Shown piece after piece: positions 33,906 through 44,859 of a DNA stretch of 64,000 bases (positions are counted from its first letter, which is position 1; each line of letters begins with the position of its first letter). The DNA comes from Bidens hawaiensis (lineage: Eukaryota > Streptophyta > Magnoliopsida > Asterales > Asteraceae), in the NCBI GenBank assembly GCA_021521415.1, contig JAIQDT010004232.1, positions 62,001 to 126,000 on the forward strand. The letters are read 5' to 3'. A program made the translations under genes and the position numbers. The notes below the pieces were generated by a model, which was given only the letters and a program-made list of their open reading frames with translations, did not search any database and had not been told where the DNA came from.

Positions 33906-36700
33906 GAAATCTAGTCGGCTCGCCTAGATTTTGTCGAACCTTTGGTCGGGTTTGGGTTTTCTTTGAACCCGACCCATGTTTCCTAGAACTCTAGTCCTCT
34001 TATTTTTGCCTTCTCTCTCTTCTGTTTGAGAGAGAACCAATCCAGTTTTTTATGTCTATAGGTTGTCGAGTTCCATTTTGAAAGCCCTAGACGACGGCAC
34101 AATTTCGATCTTCACGCCACCCGTCATAACATGACGGGTCTAAATACTAGTTAAACATTAGTTTCCTTAATACGCACATATACGCACCTGCACTAAGTGT
34201 GTGTGCTTTCAACTCGGGAGAAAAAGGCAAAACACATCATTAAATCCAACAAACCTACTTTTGTAATGCTTATGGCGCATCTGATACATATATAAATTGA
34301 AAGGGATTTACCTAATTTAGTATCGCCCTTTCTATCCTTTTCTTTCTTCACTTTTTTATAAATTTTTCTTATTTTTGTAAAGCAAAATTTTATTAAAAAC
34401 TTTACAACTGGTGACCAAGAATAGTGTTAGGATAATGAAAAAGTGGAGTTAAGGAAACAAAACCACGCAACTGCTCATATTCACTCAAGGTGTCTTTCCA
34501 AGTGCTATGACGAGGACATCTAGAGTCAAGACCACGCTACGCATTTAATAAGGTCATATGCTCACTCATATATGAAGCTAGCTAGCTAACTAGCTAGGAT
34601 ATCATTTATATATGTACTTTGTCATATAATTGTTCTCTTAAATGCGTTAATTGTTCTTATTTTATTTTTGATATACGAATTACTCAATGCATTGGTAGTT
34701 TACTTTGAAGTTTGCTCTATAGAGAAATTATTTTTTTGTTTTCCATTTGAGGGACCAAGAGTCAGAACACATCTTCCTAGTTTGCGTGCACACATAAAAC
34801 GCAATATTTAATTCGTAGGTTCTAGGCATGGTTCACTTTCTTGAAAATTTACGGAGTTTATATTTGTACACTCTTTGTGTGTGTCATCAACCCTTTTCCG
34901 TGTTGCCATAAATCCATCATACGAGTCGTGTATGTATCATATGACTCGTATGGTGGGTGTTTGAATAAGTCAAATGATGTGTGAATAACCAAAACCATAT
35001 ATTTAATCAATTGGAACGTATAAACAAGCGAATGAAAAATCTAATATTACAAGATCACTAATTAAACAAATTTGATGTTTTTTATTATGAATTTCTTGTA
35101 GAACATATGATCGATTTGTATACCACTAATTGTATTACAAATGGCGATCGACACCTCTAATTATAGGCCGCCGGAATTCCACTATGGCCGTCATGATGCT
35201 TTGTTAAATGAACGCAACACTTCATTTATTTTCTAACCGTCAAAACATTTACACAAACTATTTACTCATTACAATTTGCACCCTAACTTTACTAACTAAA
35301 CTTTCCAACATAGTTTAACTCTTCTTTAATAAACTAACAAGATCTTTAATTAATCAGATTGTGATTAATTCCAACAATAAACAGTGACTACGAATTGCAC
35401 TTATCAACAACAACTTTAAGTAAGAAGCCAAATCCCATTATTAGGAAAGTGCAATTTGCATGAATAATCTATATGTACATTCATAAAGCAAACTAAGATA
35501 TTCTTTGTATAGTAAACAAAACACAAAACTTCATATCTTGCAAGTTGCGAGAAATATCAGTTAAAAACCGTTGGTAATTCATATTAATAAAATTACCAAC
35601 ATCCAAAAATATTATATTTGAACTATATATGTATGCTTGCATAATTTTGTTGAAGAAACGACAGTTGGAGATAGAGTCTTTCATTAGCAACATGGGCCAC
35701 CTTTTTGTTAGTTTAAAAAAACTATATAAAGGCCAAATTTTACCACTCAGATGCCACCAATTTATGTCACATTCCATAAACATCAGTATCACAATGTAGG
35801 CCAAACTAATACTATGACCATTTTTCTGAATAATCATTGGTGGGTACCGGCAAAAATTAGGTCATTGTTCTTAGAAGTTGCACTGAACTATTTTTGTCGC
35901 CTACAGAGCATGGATCTATAGCTACTAAGAACCTGCTAATCAGAATGATCATAATATGAATGGAGAGTTAATTAAAAAAATGAATACAATAAACAACTAG
36001 CAGTTCAAAGATTTGTAGAAATATTCAAACATTATGAGTCCTAGTCCAGCCTGCATTTGTCGTTGTTTGATTTAATGGGTTGGTGAAGGGCAAGTCAATC
36101 TCAAACAGCATTTTTATTATCGGGTTTTATTATATATTTATTTATTTATTATATATTATTTCCAAAGTCGTAACATTTAAATAAATAATATTTTATAATG
36201 TTTTTGATTCATTTCTAAGACTTTAAAAGTAACAACAGCTGAAATTTTGGTACTTAATCAAAATTAGCTGATTTACTTTTTATTAAAACGTACAATAATA
36301 TGTTCATTTATTTATAATATATAGTGTTTACGTCAAGACAAGACAGAAGACAAATGTGCAGGTTAAAAGCTAAGAAGGCTTGTCTTGACAACTAATACAT
36401 GTATCTACGTTGGATATGAAAAAGAAAAGAAAAGGAGATTTGATCGTTACATTCATGATTATGAGATTTCAGGATTGTGTGGTTGTGTCATCCACCATAA
36501 ACGTATATATTGATGTACAACCCTAAACCAATTATTTATAGATTAATCGCTATCTCATACACGTGTGTGTTTATATATAGATGTTACTATATAAAACGTT
36601 TTTACTTTTCTAGGTACAATATACGAAGACACATGATTCAATATTCATGTATACAATATACATGTCACTATAGTTACGCACAAATTACTAACGTATATCA
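33906..36700. other. Intergenic DNA, nothing recognised
   Basis: AT-rich, with short open frames only, none with a recognisable domain. A palindromic AGCTAGCTAGCTAACTAGCTAG lies near 34575. Confidence 0.45.
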
Positions 36701-36708
36701 ATAATAAT

Positions 36709-37287
36709 TAGGGGTGAGCAATTTAACCGTCAAAACCGTTAACCGAACCATAACCGCCATAACCGAACCGATTTTAACCGATAATCGTCATAACCGGTGG
36801 GTCGGTTTTAATGAAGTTTTGAAAACCGCCAAATGCGGGTCGGTTTTGGTTATAGATACTTCCAAACCCGTCATAACCGAACCGACCCATTTATTTAACC
36901 AACAATATGTTTGAGATTTATTTTCAACAAACATATTGTCAGATTATACCATTTTGATGTGCTCGGTTCAACTTTTGTTATCAAATTAACTTAAATTTCA
37001 TTGTTAGATTATATAAGGCCATTTTTTCAACATCTGATATTAATATTATGGATTATATATTTTGTTGATTTATGTCAAGTCATTTTTTTCTAATATTGGT
37101 ATCAAACTATTAAGCTCAATTAAATTGTTTTGGTTACGTTTAACCGACCCGCTTTAACCTTCAAAACCGATGAACCGGAACCGCCATAACGGATCGGTTA
37201 TGGTTATGGTTATCCATTAACTGACATATCGGTTATGGTTTTGAGTTTGACTCAAAACCGCTCCAAACCGACCCATGCACACCCCTA
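36709..37287. mobile_element. Non-autonomous hAT element
   Basis: 579 bp, ends TAGGGGTGAGCA and TGCACACCCCTA (11 of 12 inverted match), with perfect 8-bp target duplication ATAATAAT at 36701-36708 and 37288-37295. Both halves are rich in AACCG / CGGTT words. No transposase. The short open frame across 36714-36914 is the repeat and not a gene. Confidence 0.9.
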
Positions 37288-37760
37288 ATAATAATTATAC
37301 ATAATTTTATTGTGTTTCATTTTTTTTAAATATATATGATATTTTGTTATATTCCGACGTTGGCAAATTTATTTTTTTGTTAATTTCCTGTGTAACCTGA
37401 CACGGACCGAATTTGTGTTGAATCACAGCCACACCACATGAGTTTTAACCAACCGACTACAAGTTGTTTAAAATATATTTTCATCATAGTGTATACGAGT
37501 ATCAATACTATTATATGCATTTACCTTTTTGGGATTAGTGTTGTTATCGTTACTACGAACTTAACCGATGCCGACTGAATTCGTATAACTGTACCTAATG
37601 CAGCGGTTTTGTGACCTAATTTTGTATTAAGAGAGAAGTTTTTTCCGCACATGATAAAGTTTATAACATGTCAGTGAAATATTCCAACTTTAATTAGCTT
37701 ATACGACATTTGAACAGATTCGAGCATTGCATAGACTCGATCAGTCCCTAGCAAAGCTAT

Positions 37761-37845
<85 letters not shown>

Positions 37846-38249
37846 CACTTTGACCTTTGTTTTATCTATGTCCACAAACATCATTTTCATATGGGCCTTA
37901 TGCATTTTAATTGATTAGTTTTGTCCTCCATCGAGGATAATGTAGTTTTTGAGCCAAGTATATATACATGGTGGCAATCTCTTTAATATGGTTTTCTTAC
38001 GTGACAAAAGTAGATAAACTCGTTGGAATCGATCAAGTTTGATAGGATGAAACATCTTTTCAAAAGTTAGGTCATGCTTTCTCTCCATGTGTCCCGTCTT
38101 TCATCAAACAACACGAACGAACGAGTGCCCCACGGACAACAATGGACACTGTATATCTTGTTATGACTTCAAATAGAAAGAAAAAGGACACAGTAGCAAA
38201 AGTGTAAATAACTCATCATGGTTTTGTAATCTAATTATCTAATTAGTAT
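37288..38249. other. Intergenic DNA
   Basis: No gene seen apart from the long TA microsatellite. Confidence 0.5.
37764..37843. repeat. (TA)n microsatellite, about 40 units
   Basis: Uninterrupted AT/TA for about 80 bp. The Ile-Tyr-repeat open frame over it is an artefact. Confidence 0.95.
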
Positions 38250-38870
38250 TAGACGTGCACAAATCTGCTATTATTGAAACCCGGAACCGAAGAGGGTTTC
38301 TTTGATCGGGTACAAAATGTAACTGGTTCCGGTCAAGAACCGGGTAGGAACCGGACCCGACCCAGTAAAGGGAATATGGGAACCCAGTGGAACCGGGTAG
38401 GGTAGGAACCGAGTCCGGTTTATACCAAAAACCGGGCACACCGGGCATTTAAATTTCAAAATGAAACTAGCCGTTGGGAACCGGTTCCAGTAGCTATATA
38501 GCCGTTTTTGGACCGTTGGAACCGGTTTTTAACTATATAACATGTACACACATGCTATACATAGCTAGGTTTGATGTAAAACTTGATAAACCACCCTTTA
38601 AACACACTTTAAATATTTATTACGCTTAAATCGGCAATCAATGGCAACTTACGAGAATGTTGTTATGGTCATCGACACACCAAGATGCCCCAAGGTTTGG
38701 GTTCATTACGATTTATGTGTTATGACCGATCACAGGAGATGGTGCAATGCAAGTATTGTGCCAAGTTTCTGAAAGCGGGATCGAACTCCACTTTCCGAAA
38801 GCGTACCAATAAATATTGTCGTGAAAAATAAAAGTATCGATGCCAAGAAAGCAGAAGTGGGAGAGTCGTC
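38250..38870 (+). mobile_element. hAT remnant: left end and transposase start
   Basis: Starts TAGACGTGCACAAAT, close to the hAT end TAGAGGTGCACAAAT at 16871. About 300 bp of GGAACCGGGT-type subterminal repeats follow, then the 5' part of a transposase gene. The remnant is cut at 38870 by the hAT element 38871-39436 and resumes after it at the duplicated GAGTCGTC. No right end is seen. Confidence 0.65.
38641..38870 (+). pseudogene. hAT transposase N-terminus (BED finger), frameshifted
   Basis: Begins MATYENVVMVIDTPR with the BED-type KVWVHYDLCVM segment. After a frameshift near 38730 it continues with the cysteine pair CKYC and the finger tail (GSNSTFRKRTNKYC). A TAA near 38829 follows. A Ser/Pro-rich piece reappears at 39445-39511 on the far side of the inserted element. 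DNA-binding part only; non-functional. Confidence 0.6.
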
Positions 38871-39436
38871 TAGGGATGGCAATGGGCCGGGTTTGGGTCG
38901 GGTTTAGGTATTCCCAAACCCATACCTGGTTATGAAAGTCCGTCCCAAACCCATCCCAAACCCGTCGGGTTTTAATCGGGTAATTACCCGTCGGGTTTCG
39001 GGTTTTCCCATTGGGTTTCGGGTTTCTTATCGGGTTTTAATAAATTACCCATCAGGTATACCCGGCTTAAAACCAGCTAGGTTTCTACCGGGTTTTGACA
39101 AAATATAACTAATCGATTACAAAGATGGTCACTATAAAGATAAAATGTCTCAAGTAATTGACATAAACAAGTTCCGACATATAATATATTTGGAATATAG
39201 TATATATATAATATAATAAGCTATATCGGGTACATCGGGTATATAATCGGGTAAATGGGTTTATGTTATTGGGTAATCGGGTCGGGTAATCGGGTATATT
39301 ATAAATCCCAAACCGGCGAAAAGTTTCAAAACTAATCCCAAACCCGTCCCAAACCCTAATGATTCGGGTATTACCCGTCCCATTTATGTCAGATTTCGGG
39401 TTTTCCCATCGGATTCGGGTTTCATTGCCATCCCTA
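38871..39436. mobile_element. Non-autonomous hAT element inside a hAT remnant
   Basis: 566 bp, ends TAGGGATGGCAAT and ATTGCCATCCCTA (perfect 13-bp inverted repeat), with perfect 8-bp target duplication GAGTCGTC at 38863-38870 and 39437-39444. The interior is made of CGGGTTT / AAACCCG words. No transposase. Confidence 0.93.
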
Positions 39437-39888
39437 GAGTCGTCCGGCTCTGAACTCAAGCGCCTACCGCCGCCGGTAACAAAGCTTAATCTTCGTAAAG
39501 AGTGGGATTAAAACGACGAATCTTGTTAGTTATTTTAAGTTGTTATGTTTAATATTGTTTGTAATATGTTTAATAATGTTTGTAATATGTTGTGTTTTTT
39601 ATAATAAAATGTATGTCGTTAATGTAATGAAATGGTCGTTGAAAGAGTAATAAAAAATAAAGCATGACTAATAAAAAAATAAAGCATGACTGATAATAAA
39701 TAAAGCAAGACTAATAAAACAAAAAAAAAATACTTGAAAGTGAATAGATTGGTTCGTGTTACAAATTAAATTACTAAAATAAATAAAAAATACAAGTCTT
39801 CAAACTCTTCTTCTTAGTCTTCGTCTTCCTCACCACCCAATAGCCCGGAAGAAAGCCCTTCTTCCACCTCTTAATCATAAATTAGACG
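39437..39888. other. Non-coding stretch between hAT fragments
   Basis: Starts with a short continuation of the interrupted hAT remnant, then becomes AT-rich with GTTTGTAATATGTTTAATA repeats and TAAAAAATAAAGCATGACTAA repeats at 39648-39720. Confidence 0.5.
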
Positions 39889-41252
39889 CTATAGTGGTAT
39901 TTCATCTTCAAAGTTTCCCTTATGTTGTATACGATCCACCACATCCAAATGATCCTTAAGGCAAATGCACACCTCTAAAGACTCCGGAGATAGTTTTGTT
40001 CTTCGCATCGATAATATCCTTCCACTAAGAGAAAAAACAGATTCTGAAGCTAACGTTGAATCTTGGATGCTAAGCAAGTCACGAGCCATAGCGGATAAAA
40101 TAGGAAATTCGTTTTTCTTTCCTTTCCACAAAGCCAAAATATCAAAGTTGCGAATTTCACCGACCGTTGCACCCTCAACATAGTTTGCTCCACTATATTG
40201 GACCAAGTTCACTTGTTGGTGTGTTTCCCCTTTGTTTCTTAGCCGCTGACTTACAAACAACATTCATCAACTTTATAAGTTTGTCTTTGCATGGCCTACT
40301 TTTTGTTGTTTTACTCCCTAAAGACGACTTTGAGCTTGGACCATAAAGTTTAAAATAATGATCGTAAAGTTCTTCAAGGGATTTTTTGAAATATTCATTC
40401 GCTTCTGTCGATAACCCCGGGTCGATCTCATGCATACCCATGTTGTCATATATTTCCTCGATCAATGTCTCAACCCCGACAACATTCCAATAGGGGTTTA
40501 AAGCGGCGGCATAAGTAACATCGGTGTTGTGCATTAATAATATTTTTGGAACTTCTCCTTCATTGCCATAACAATATGATGGAAAAGATCATTCTTCTCT
40601 TCAAACTCTTTAAAATTCAATGAGAAGTTGTACTATTCTTACAACACCCAACAACTAGTAGGATAATAAACCCCCGATAATTTAGTTGTTGCAGTTTTGA
40701 AAACATCAAGATACTCCAAGAAATAACCGACATTGGCCCAAACACCTTCAGGAACCAAATCAGCTTCGCACCGATCAACAAGAGTGTTATTAAAACTTTG
40801 TAATGTTTCCCATTGTGCAAAAGCACACTTGAGCATATGATAAGTTGAGTTCCAACGGGTTAGAACATCCCAATTCGGCCCTAAATATTTTCTTTCAATT
40901 GATTTGCAATAGTTTTTATATTCCAAATCCCTTCTTATACCACTTTTGAAAACATCTTGTGAAATAAATCTAAAGCAACTCAAACCGGCTTCCATGGTTT
41001 CATTGGTGAGGCCTTGTTGAAAAACCAAATTGATAATATGTGCAACACATCGAGCATGAAAAAAATTCCGTAAAAAGGTGGTGTATATTTTATGATAATT
41101 TTTTCTACCGCCTTTGTATTGTTTGTTGCGTTATCAAACGACATAGAAACTATATTTTTTATCAAGTTCAAAGTCGTTATTACCTCATCTAAAATTTCAA
41201 ACAATTTATCGGCGGTATGTGGATATGGAAAGTTTTCAAAAGCGATGGTACG
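39889..41252 (-). pseudogene. hAT transposase, truncated and broken
   Basis: The C-terminal two thirds of a hAT transposase on the minus strand, similar along its length to the intact one at 17304-19406. It starts mid-protein at TRTIAFENFPYPHT and has the catalytic Asp in SMSFDNATNNT. The zinc-type Cys/His pair is degraded: the Cys of CxxH is replaced in the frame MLDVLHIL. It keeps NWDVLTRWNSTYHM and the dimerisation region ILALWKGKKNEFP...LASESVFSLSGRIL, ending at 39889. At least three frame changes split it (around 41000, 40600 and 40230). The 5' part is cut off exactly where the LTR fragment begins at 41253. Confidence 0.88.
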
Positions 41253-42485
41253 TGTCACACCCCGACTTAGGGCCTAGGCGTGTGACCACATGTTGGTACC
41301 TATTTTGTAAATATATCAGAGTTATGAATTAATTTTAGCGGAAGACTTTAGGTTTGAATATAATATTAATTTACAATGAAAAATTACTTGGGAATTAAAT
41401 ACCCAAGTATGAGTTTACAAAATATATGTTTCATAATATAAGGATTTTATATAAAAAACGGAGCCATATTGTAACGCGCTTCTATCTTCATAAGACTCAA
41501 ATCCTTGCTAATGCTACTTATGCTTAATTACCTGTAATGGGTTAGAAAAATACGTCAGATATATGCTGGTGAACACGTATGACTCAATAAAAAACTTGAA
41601 TGACATTACAATACAAATATAGTTTTCTCGACAAGCTCAGCGGAAGCATTTCTACTTCCGGTCTATCTACCACCACCCTACACACACAATTGTTCCTAAG
41701 CCACGTAGCCTTACTAGAAACTAGTTATGACCGTTAGCCCGCGGCCACGTAGCCTTTGATTGTTTAGGCTGAACAGTTATGTTTGGATCCAGACACATGT
41801 GTATTTGGTCTGAGTTGATTTTATTCTCTACTTTGTATTATAACGTTTTACAGATCACATAACGTCATGTAAACAATGACTGACTCGTTAAGACAAACAC
41901 CTGTTCATCTTATCGAGTATAAATATGTTTTGACTGATTGAAAAGGTTAACGTTTTCACCTGTACCGTCGGTGTTAGAAACCTTGACTGATTGATTGATT
42001 GTGAGTGATATTTAACCTATAGATAATAGTTTTGTATAAATATCTGAATGGTGTTTTGAATAAGCTATGATTACTAAGCTTAACCTTGAAATCGTTTATC
42101 TTTGATTGTGAATGAAAACTCTTAGTTTTTATGTGACGTTTGATGTAGCATGCTTTGGCTTAATAAGTTATAACACGTTGGTAAGTTTCTCCAGGTAAGT
42201 AAACGGATCCCTCGGTTGATTGGGATTTGTATGAATTACTTTTCCTTAGGAAAGAAACTTACTACTAGTGATATTACCCTTACAGTTTACTACATGCGTG
42301 TCAAAATATATCTTTGGTTAACATTACTTTGCTTTGAAGAAACGTTTATGAAAACTCGTTTATGAATGTGAATGTTTACAAAATACATTCAAGGTTAAAG
42401 GCCATAGCCTTGATTGATTGTCTAAGCTATAATTCAAATAACTTAAACATAACTCTTACCTTAGATTAGATACTTAGAATAATAA
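41253..42485 (-). mobile_element. Ty3/gypsy LTR fragment
   Basis: Begins TGTCACACCCCGACTTAGG. It is related to the LTR edge at 488 and 8344, with the same GTTGGTACC...TTTTGTAAATATATCAGAGTTA...GCGGAAGACTTTA block, and later to 27700-28000. It inserted into the hAT transposase on its left and is interrupted on its right by the copia LTR at 42486. Its other end is not visible. Confidence 0.7.
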
Positions 42486-42886
42486 TGTTGGTACATGATG
42501 TCAGTAGTTCAGTATCTAGTGTCTGTAATCGTGTTATTTGGATTTGTATTGATGTTTAAGCGAACTTGTCTCACAAGTTCGCCTGATATAGGCGAACTTG
42601 TGGAACAAGCGAAGTTAGTGACAACTTCGCCTAAACATGTTAGGCGAAGTTGTCGTATGATATATAGGTTAGCTTACGGGTTATTTGAAAAAAGTTTTCA
42701 GTACGTGTAATCGGTGATTGTATATCACGTGTTATTAGTTGCAATACAACGTGTTTTTTTGAGTATTGTAACGTGTGTTTGCTTGTGTTTAACGTATATC
42801 GATTCGATGCTCGTATCGTCTTACATAGGGATTCCGCACCTACGTAGAATGAGATATTTCCGTTTAGATCCGGCTGGGAACCTACA
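42486..42886 (+). repeat. 5' LTR of the outer copia element
   Basis: 401 bp, TGTTGGTACATG to GGGAACCTACA. It is shorter than and diverged from the 469-bp LTRs of the inner copy. It contains GCGAACTTG / GCGAAGTT repeats at 42558-42655. The right end is fixed by the primer site 2 bp later. Confidence 0.9.
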
Positions 42887-42888
42887 AT

Positions 42889-42900
42889 TGGTATCAGAGC
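42889..42900 (+). other. Primer binding site, initiator Met tRNA
   Basis: TGGTATCAGAGC, 2 bp after the LTR. Confidence 0.92.
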
Positions 42901-43094
42901 TTTTACTCGTGATTGTGTGGTTCGGGATTATCACATGGGTGTAGAAATCGTTCTGTTCGACTATTCGCGGGATGAGTTTACGTTGGAATACCGAGTTTTT
43001 GTGTACTACTCACCTCACTCCACCAAAACAAACCCATTACACCTTTGCATACCTCGCAAAACGTCAAAATCAAACGTGCAAAAACGTTGTGTTA

Positions 43095-43310
43095 ATCAGG
43101 CGAAGTTGCCGTCACTGTTTGTAGGGTTTAGGCGAAGATATAAGTTTAAGCGAAGTTATTAACAACTTCGCCTACCTCACAAGTTCGCTTAACTTAAGCG
43201 AAGTTATCTGCAACTTCGCCTAATCAGGCGAAGTTAAGAAGAAGCGAAGTTAAGAATTCAAGCGAAGTTAAGACTTAAGCGAAGTTAAGTTTAACTTCGC
43301 CTATTGGTAC
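43095..43310 (+). repeat. GCGAAGTTA / AACTTCGCC repeats in the outer leader
   Basis: About a dozen copies in both directions between the primer site and the gag start, including AAGCGAAGTTATCTGCAACTTCGCC-type hairpins. The inner copy has the same arrangement. Confidence 0.9.
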
Positions 43311-43374
43311 TGTTCTGAATAATTGAACATTTTTTGTTTGTTTCTTTGAGTGTTCGTTCGTATTTCCTCCAAAG

Positions 43375-43882
43375 ATGACTTCTATAAATATTACGGAACT
43401 GGTGAAAATGGAGGTGGAAGCAGGTTCAGCTACTAAGGCACCGAAAATGCTTAAGGGTACCGATTTCGTGGCTTGGAAAGATCGGTTTGAGCAGTATGTT
43501 AAATATCAAGATGCTAAGATGTGGGTGTGCATTCAAGATGGATACATTCCACCAACGGCTTTGTATGAGGGTCGTGAACAAATTAAGAAATACAATAAGA
43601 TGGAAGAGGAAGAAAAGAAGATGTATGAGGCTTAAAGCAAAGCTCATGCTGCGATAACAATGGGTCTTCCACAAGAGATTCTTCACACCTTCAGGAAATA
43701 TAAAACCGCCAGAGAGCTATGGGAAGCGCTTGAAAACCGATATGAAGGTAATGTGGGGATACGTGCATCCAAAATTAAGCTACTCAAAACCCAATTCTCG
43801 GTGTTCAAGCATTTAAAGAATGAGTCACTTGATGATATCATCACAAGGTATTACCACTTAATGACCGAACTCAGGAACTATT
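43375..43882 (+). pseudogene. Outer copia gag, 5' part
   Basis: Starts at ATG 43375 with MTSINITELVKMEVEAG, the same start as the inner gag. The UBN2-type gag core follows (GTDFVAWKDRFEQY, then the ASKIKLLKTQFSVFKHLKNE region). A TAA at 43633-43635 interrupts it where the sister copy has a sense codon. The gene is then physically cut at 43882, in the sequence after LMTELRNY, by the nested element. Gag forms the particle and binds RNA. The remainder is at 56275-58408. Confidence 0.9.
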
Positions 43883-44351
43883 TGTTGGTACATGGATGTC
43901 AGTAGTTCATAGTCTAGCGTTTGTAATCGAGTCTGTAATGTAATTGTGTTTAAGTTTATCTTTATGTATGTAAGCAAAGTTGTCAACAAGTTCGCTTAGG
44001 CGAACTTGTTGAACACGCGAAGTTGTTGACAAGTTCGCCTAGGCGAACTTGTTCAACGAGCGAAGTTCTTGACAACTTCGCCTGAGGCGAAGTTGTCATG
44101 TATTTAAGTAACCTACGGGTTACTGTTTAAGTGTTGGTTTTTCGAGAGTTTGTTTTTGAGTTCGTGATAGTGTGTGATCATTTCACGTGTCAAGTGTCTG
44201 TAATAGACGTGGTTCGAGTTATAATATAACGTGGTTTCGTTTGTATCGTGTGTTCGTGTTTTACGTATTCTACGCTCGTAACTACCTACGCAGGGATTCC
44301 GCACCTGCGCAGATAGCGATATCCCGTGTAAGATCCGTCCGGGAACCTACA
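43883..44351 (+). repeat. 5' LTR of the inner copia element
   Basis: TGTTGGTACATGG to GGGAACCTACA. It contains two notable palindromes: a perfect 24-bp one at 44029-44052 (centre CGCCTAGGCG) and one with 13-bp arms and a single central base at 44071-44097 (centre CGCCTGAGGCG). A TATTTAAG sequence just after them (44101-44108) is a possible TATA element. Confidence 0.95.
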
Positions 44352-44353
44352 AT

Positions 44354-44365
44354 TGGTATCAGAGC
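44354..44365 (+). other. Primer binding site, initiator Met tRNA
   Basis: TGGTATCAGAGC, 2 bp after the LTR end. Confidence 0.93.
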
Positions 44366-44544
44366 TTAGGCTCGATTGTGAGGTTCGGGATTTCACGCGG
44401 GTGTAGAAAACGTCTCGTTTGACCTATTCGCGGGACACGTTTTCGTTGGGATTGTGTTATACTCACCTTATACAGTCATATTCAAGCCGTTACACTGACC
44501 GGAAACTGCTAAATTGTCGAAAACTGATCTGAATATTTTCAGTG

Positions 44545-44810
44545 TTCTTCGGGCGAAGTTACTGTTCTTCAGGCGAAGTTGCCGTCACTGGAAGTAGGGT
44601 TTCGGCGAAGATATAAGGTTAAGCGAAGTTAACCACAACTTCGCCTACCTCATAAGTTCGCCTAAGCGAAGTTATCCTCAACTTCGCTTACCTCCTAAGT
44701 TCGCTTACCTTAAGCAAAGTTATTCTCAACTTCGCCAAGTCACGCGAATTTAAGAATTTTCAAGCGAAGTTAACACTTAAGCGAAGTTAGCCTTAACTTC
44801 GCCTATAGTA
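44545..44810 (+). repeat. GCGAAGTTA / AACTTCGCC repeats in the inner leader
   Basis: About fifteen copies in both directions over 260 bp immediately before gag. Adjacent opposite copies can form stem-loops with 8-10 bp stems. The equivalent field at 43095-43310 in the outer copy shows that the arrangement is a family feature. Confidence 0.9.
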
Positions 44811-44859
44811 CTGTTTGGAAGATTTTTTTTTAATTTTCGGGTTTTTTGTTTTCGCGAAG

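Noticed and set aside
37727..37918. Ile-Tyr repeat protein
   Set aside because: The TA microsatellite read as codons.
38239..38459. Pro- and Gly-rich small proteins on the minus strand
   Set aside because: They are the GGAACCGGGT subterminal repeats of a hAT remnant.
44113..44304. 63-codon minus-strand frame, identical at 56036-56227
   Set aside because: The identity arises because both lie in the two LTRs of the same element; no evidence of coding.
43095..44810. CRISPR-like array from the repeated GCGAAGTT words
   Set aside because: Eukaryotic context, irregular spacing, alternating orientation and no cas genes.
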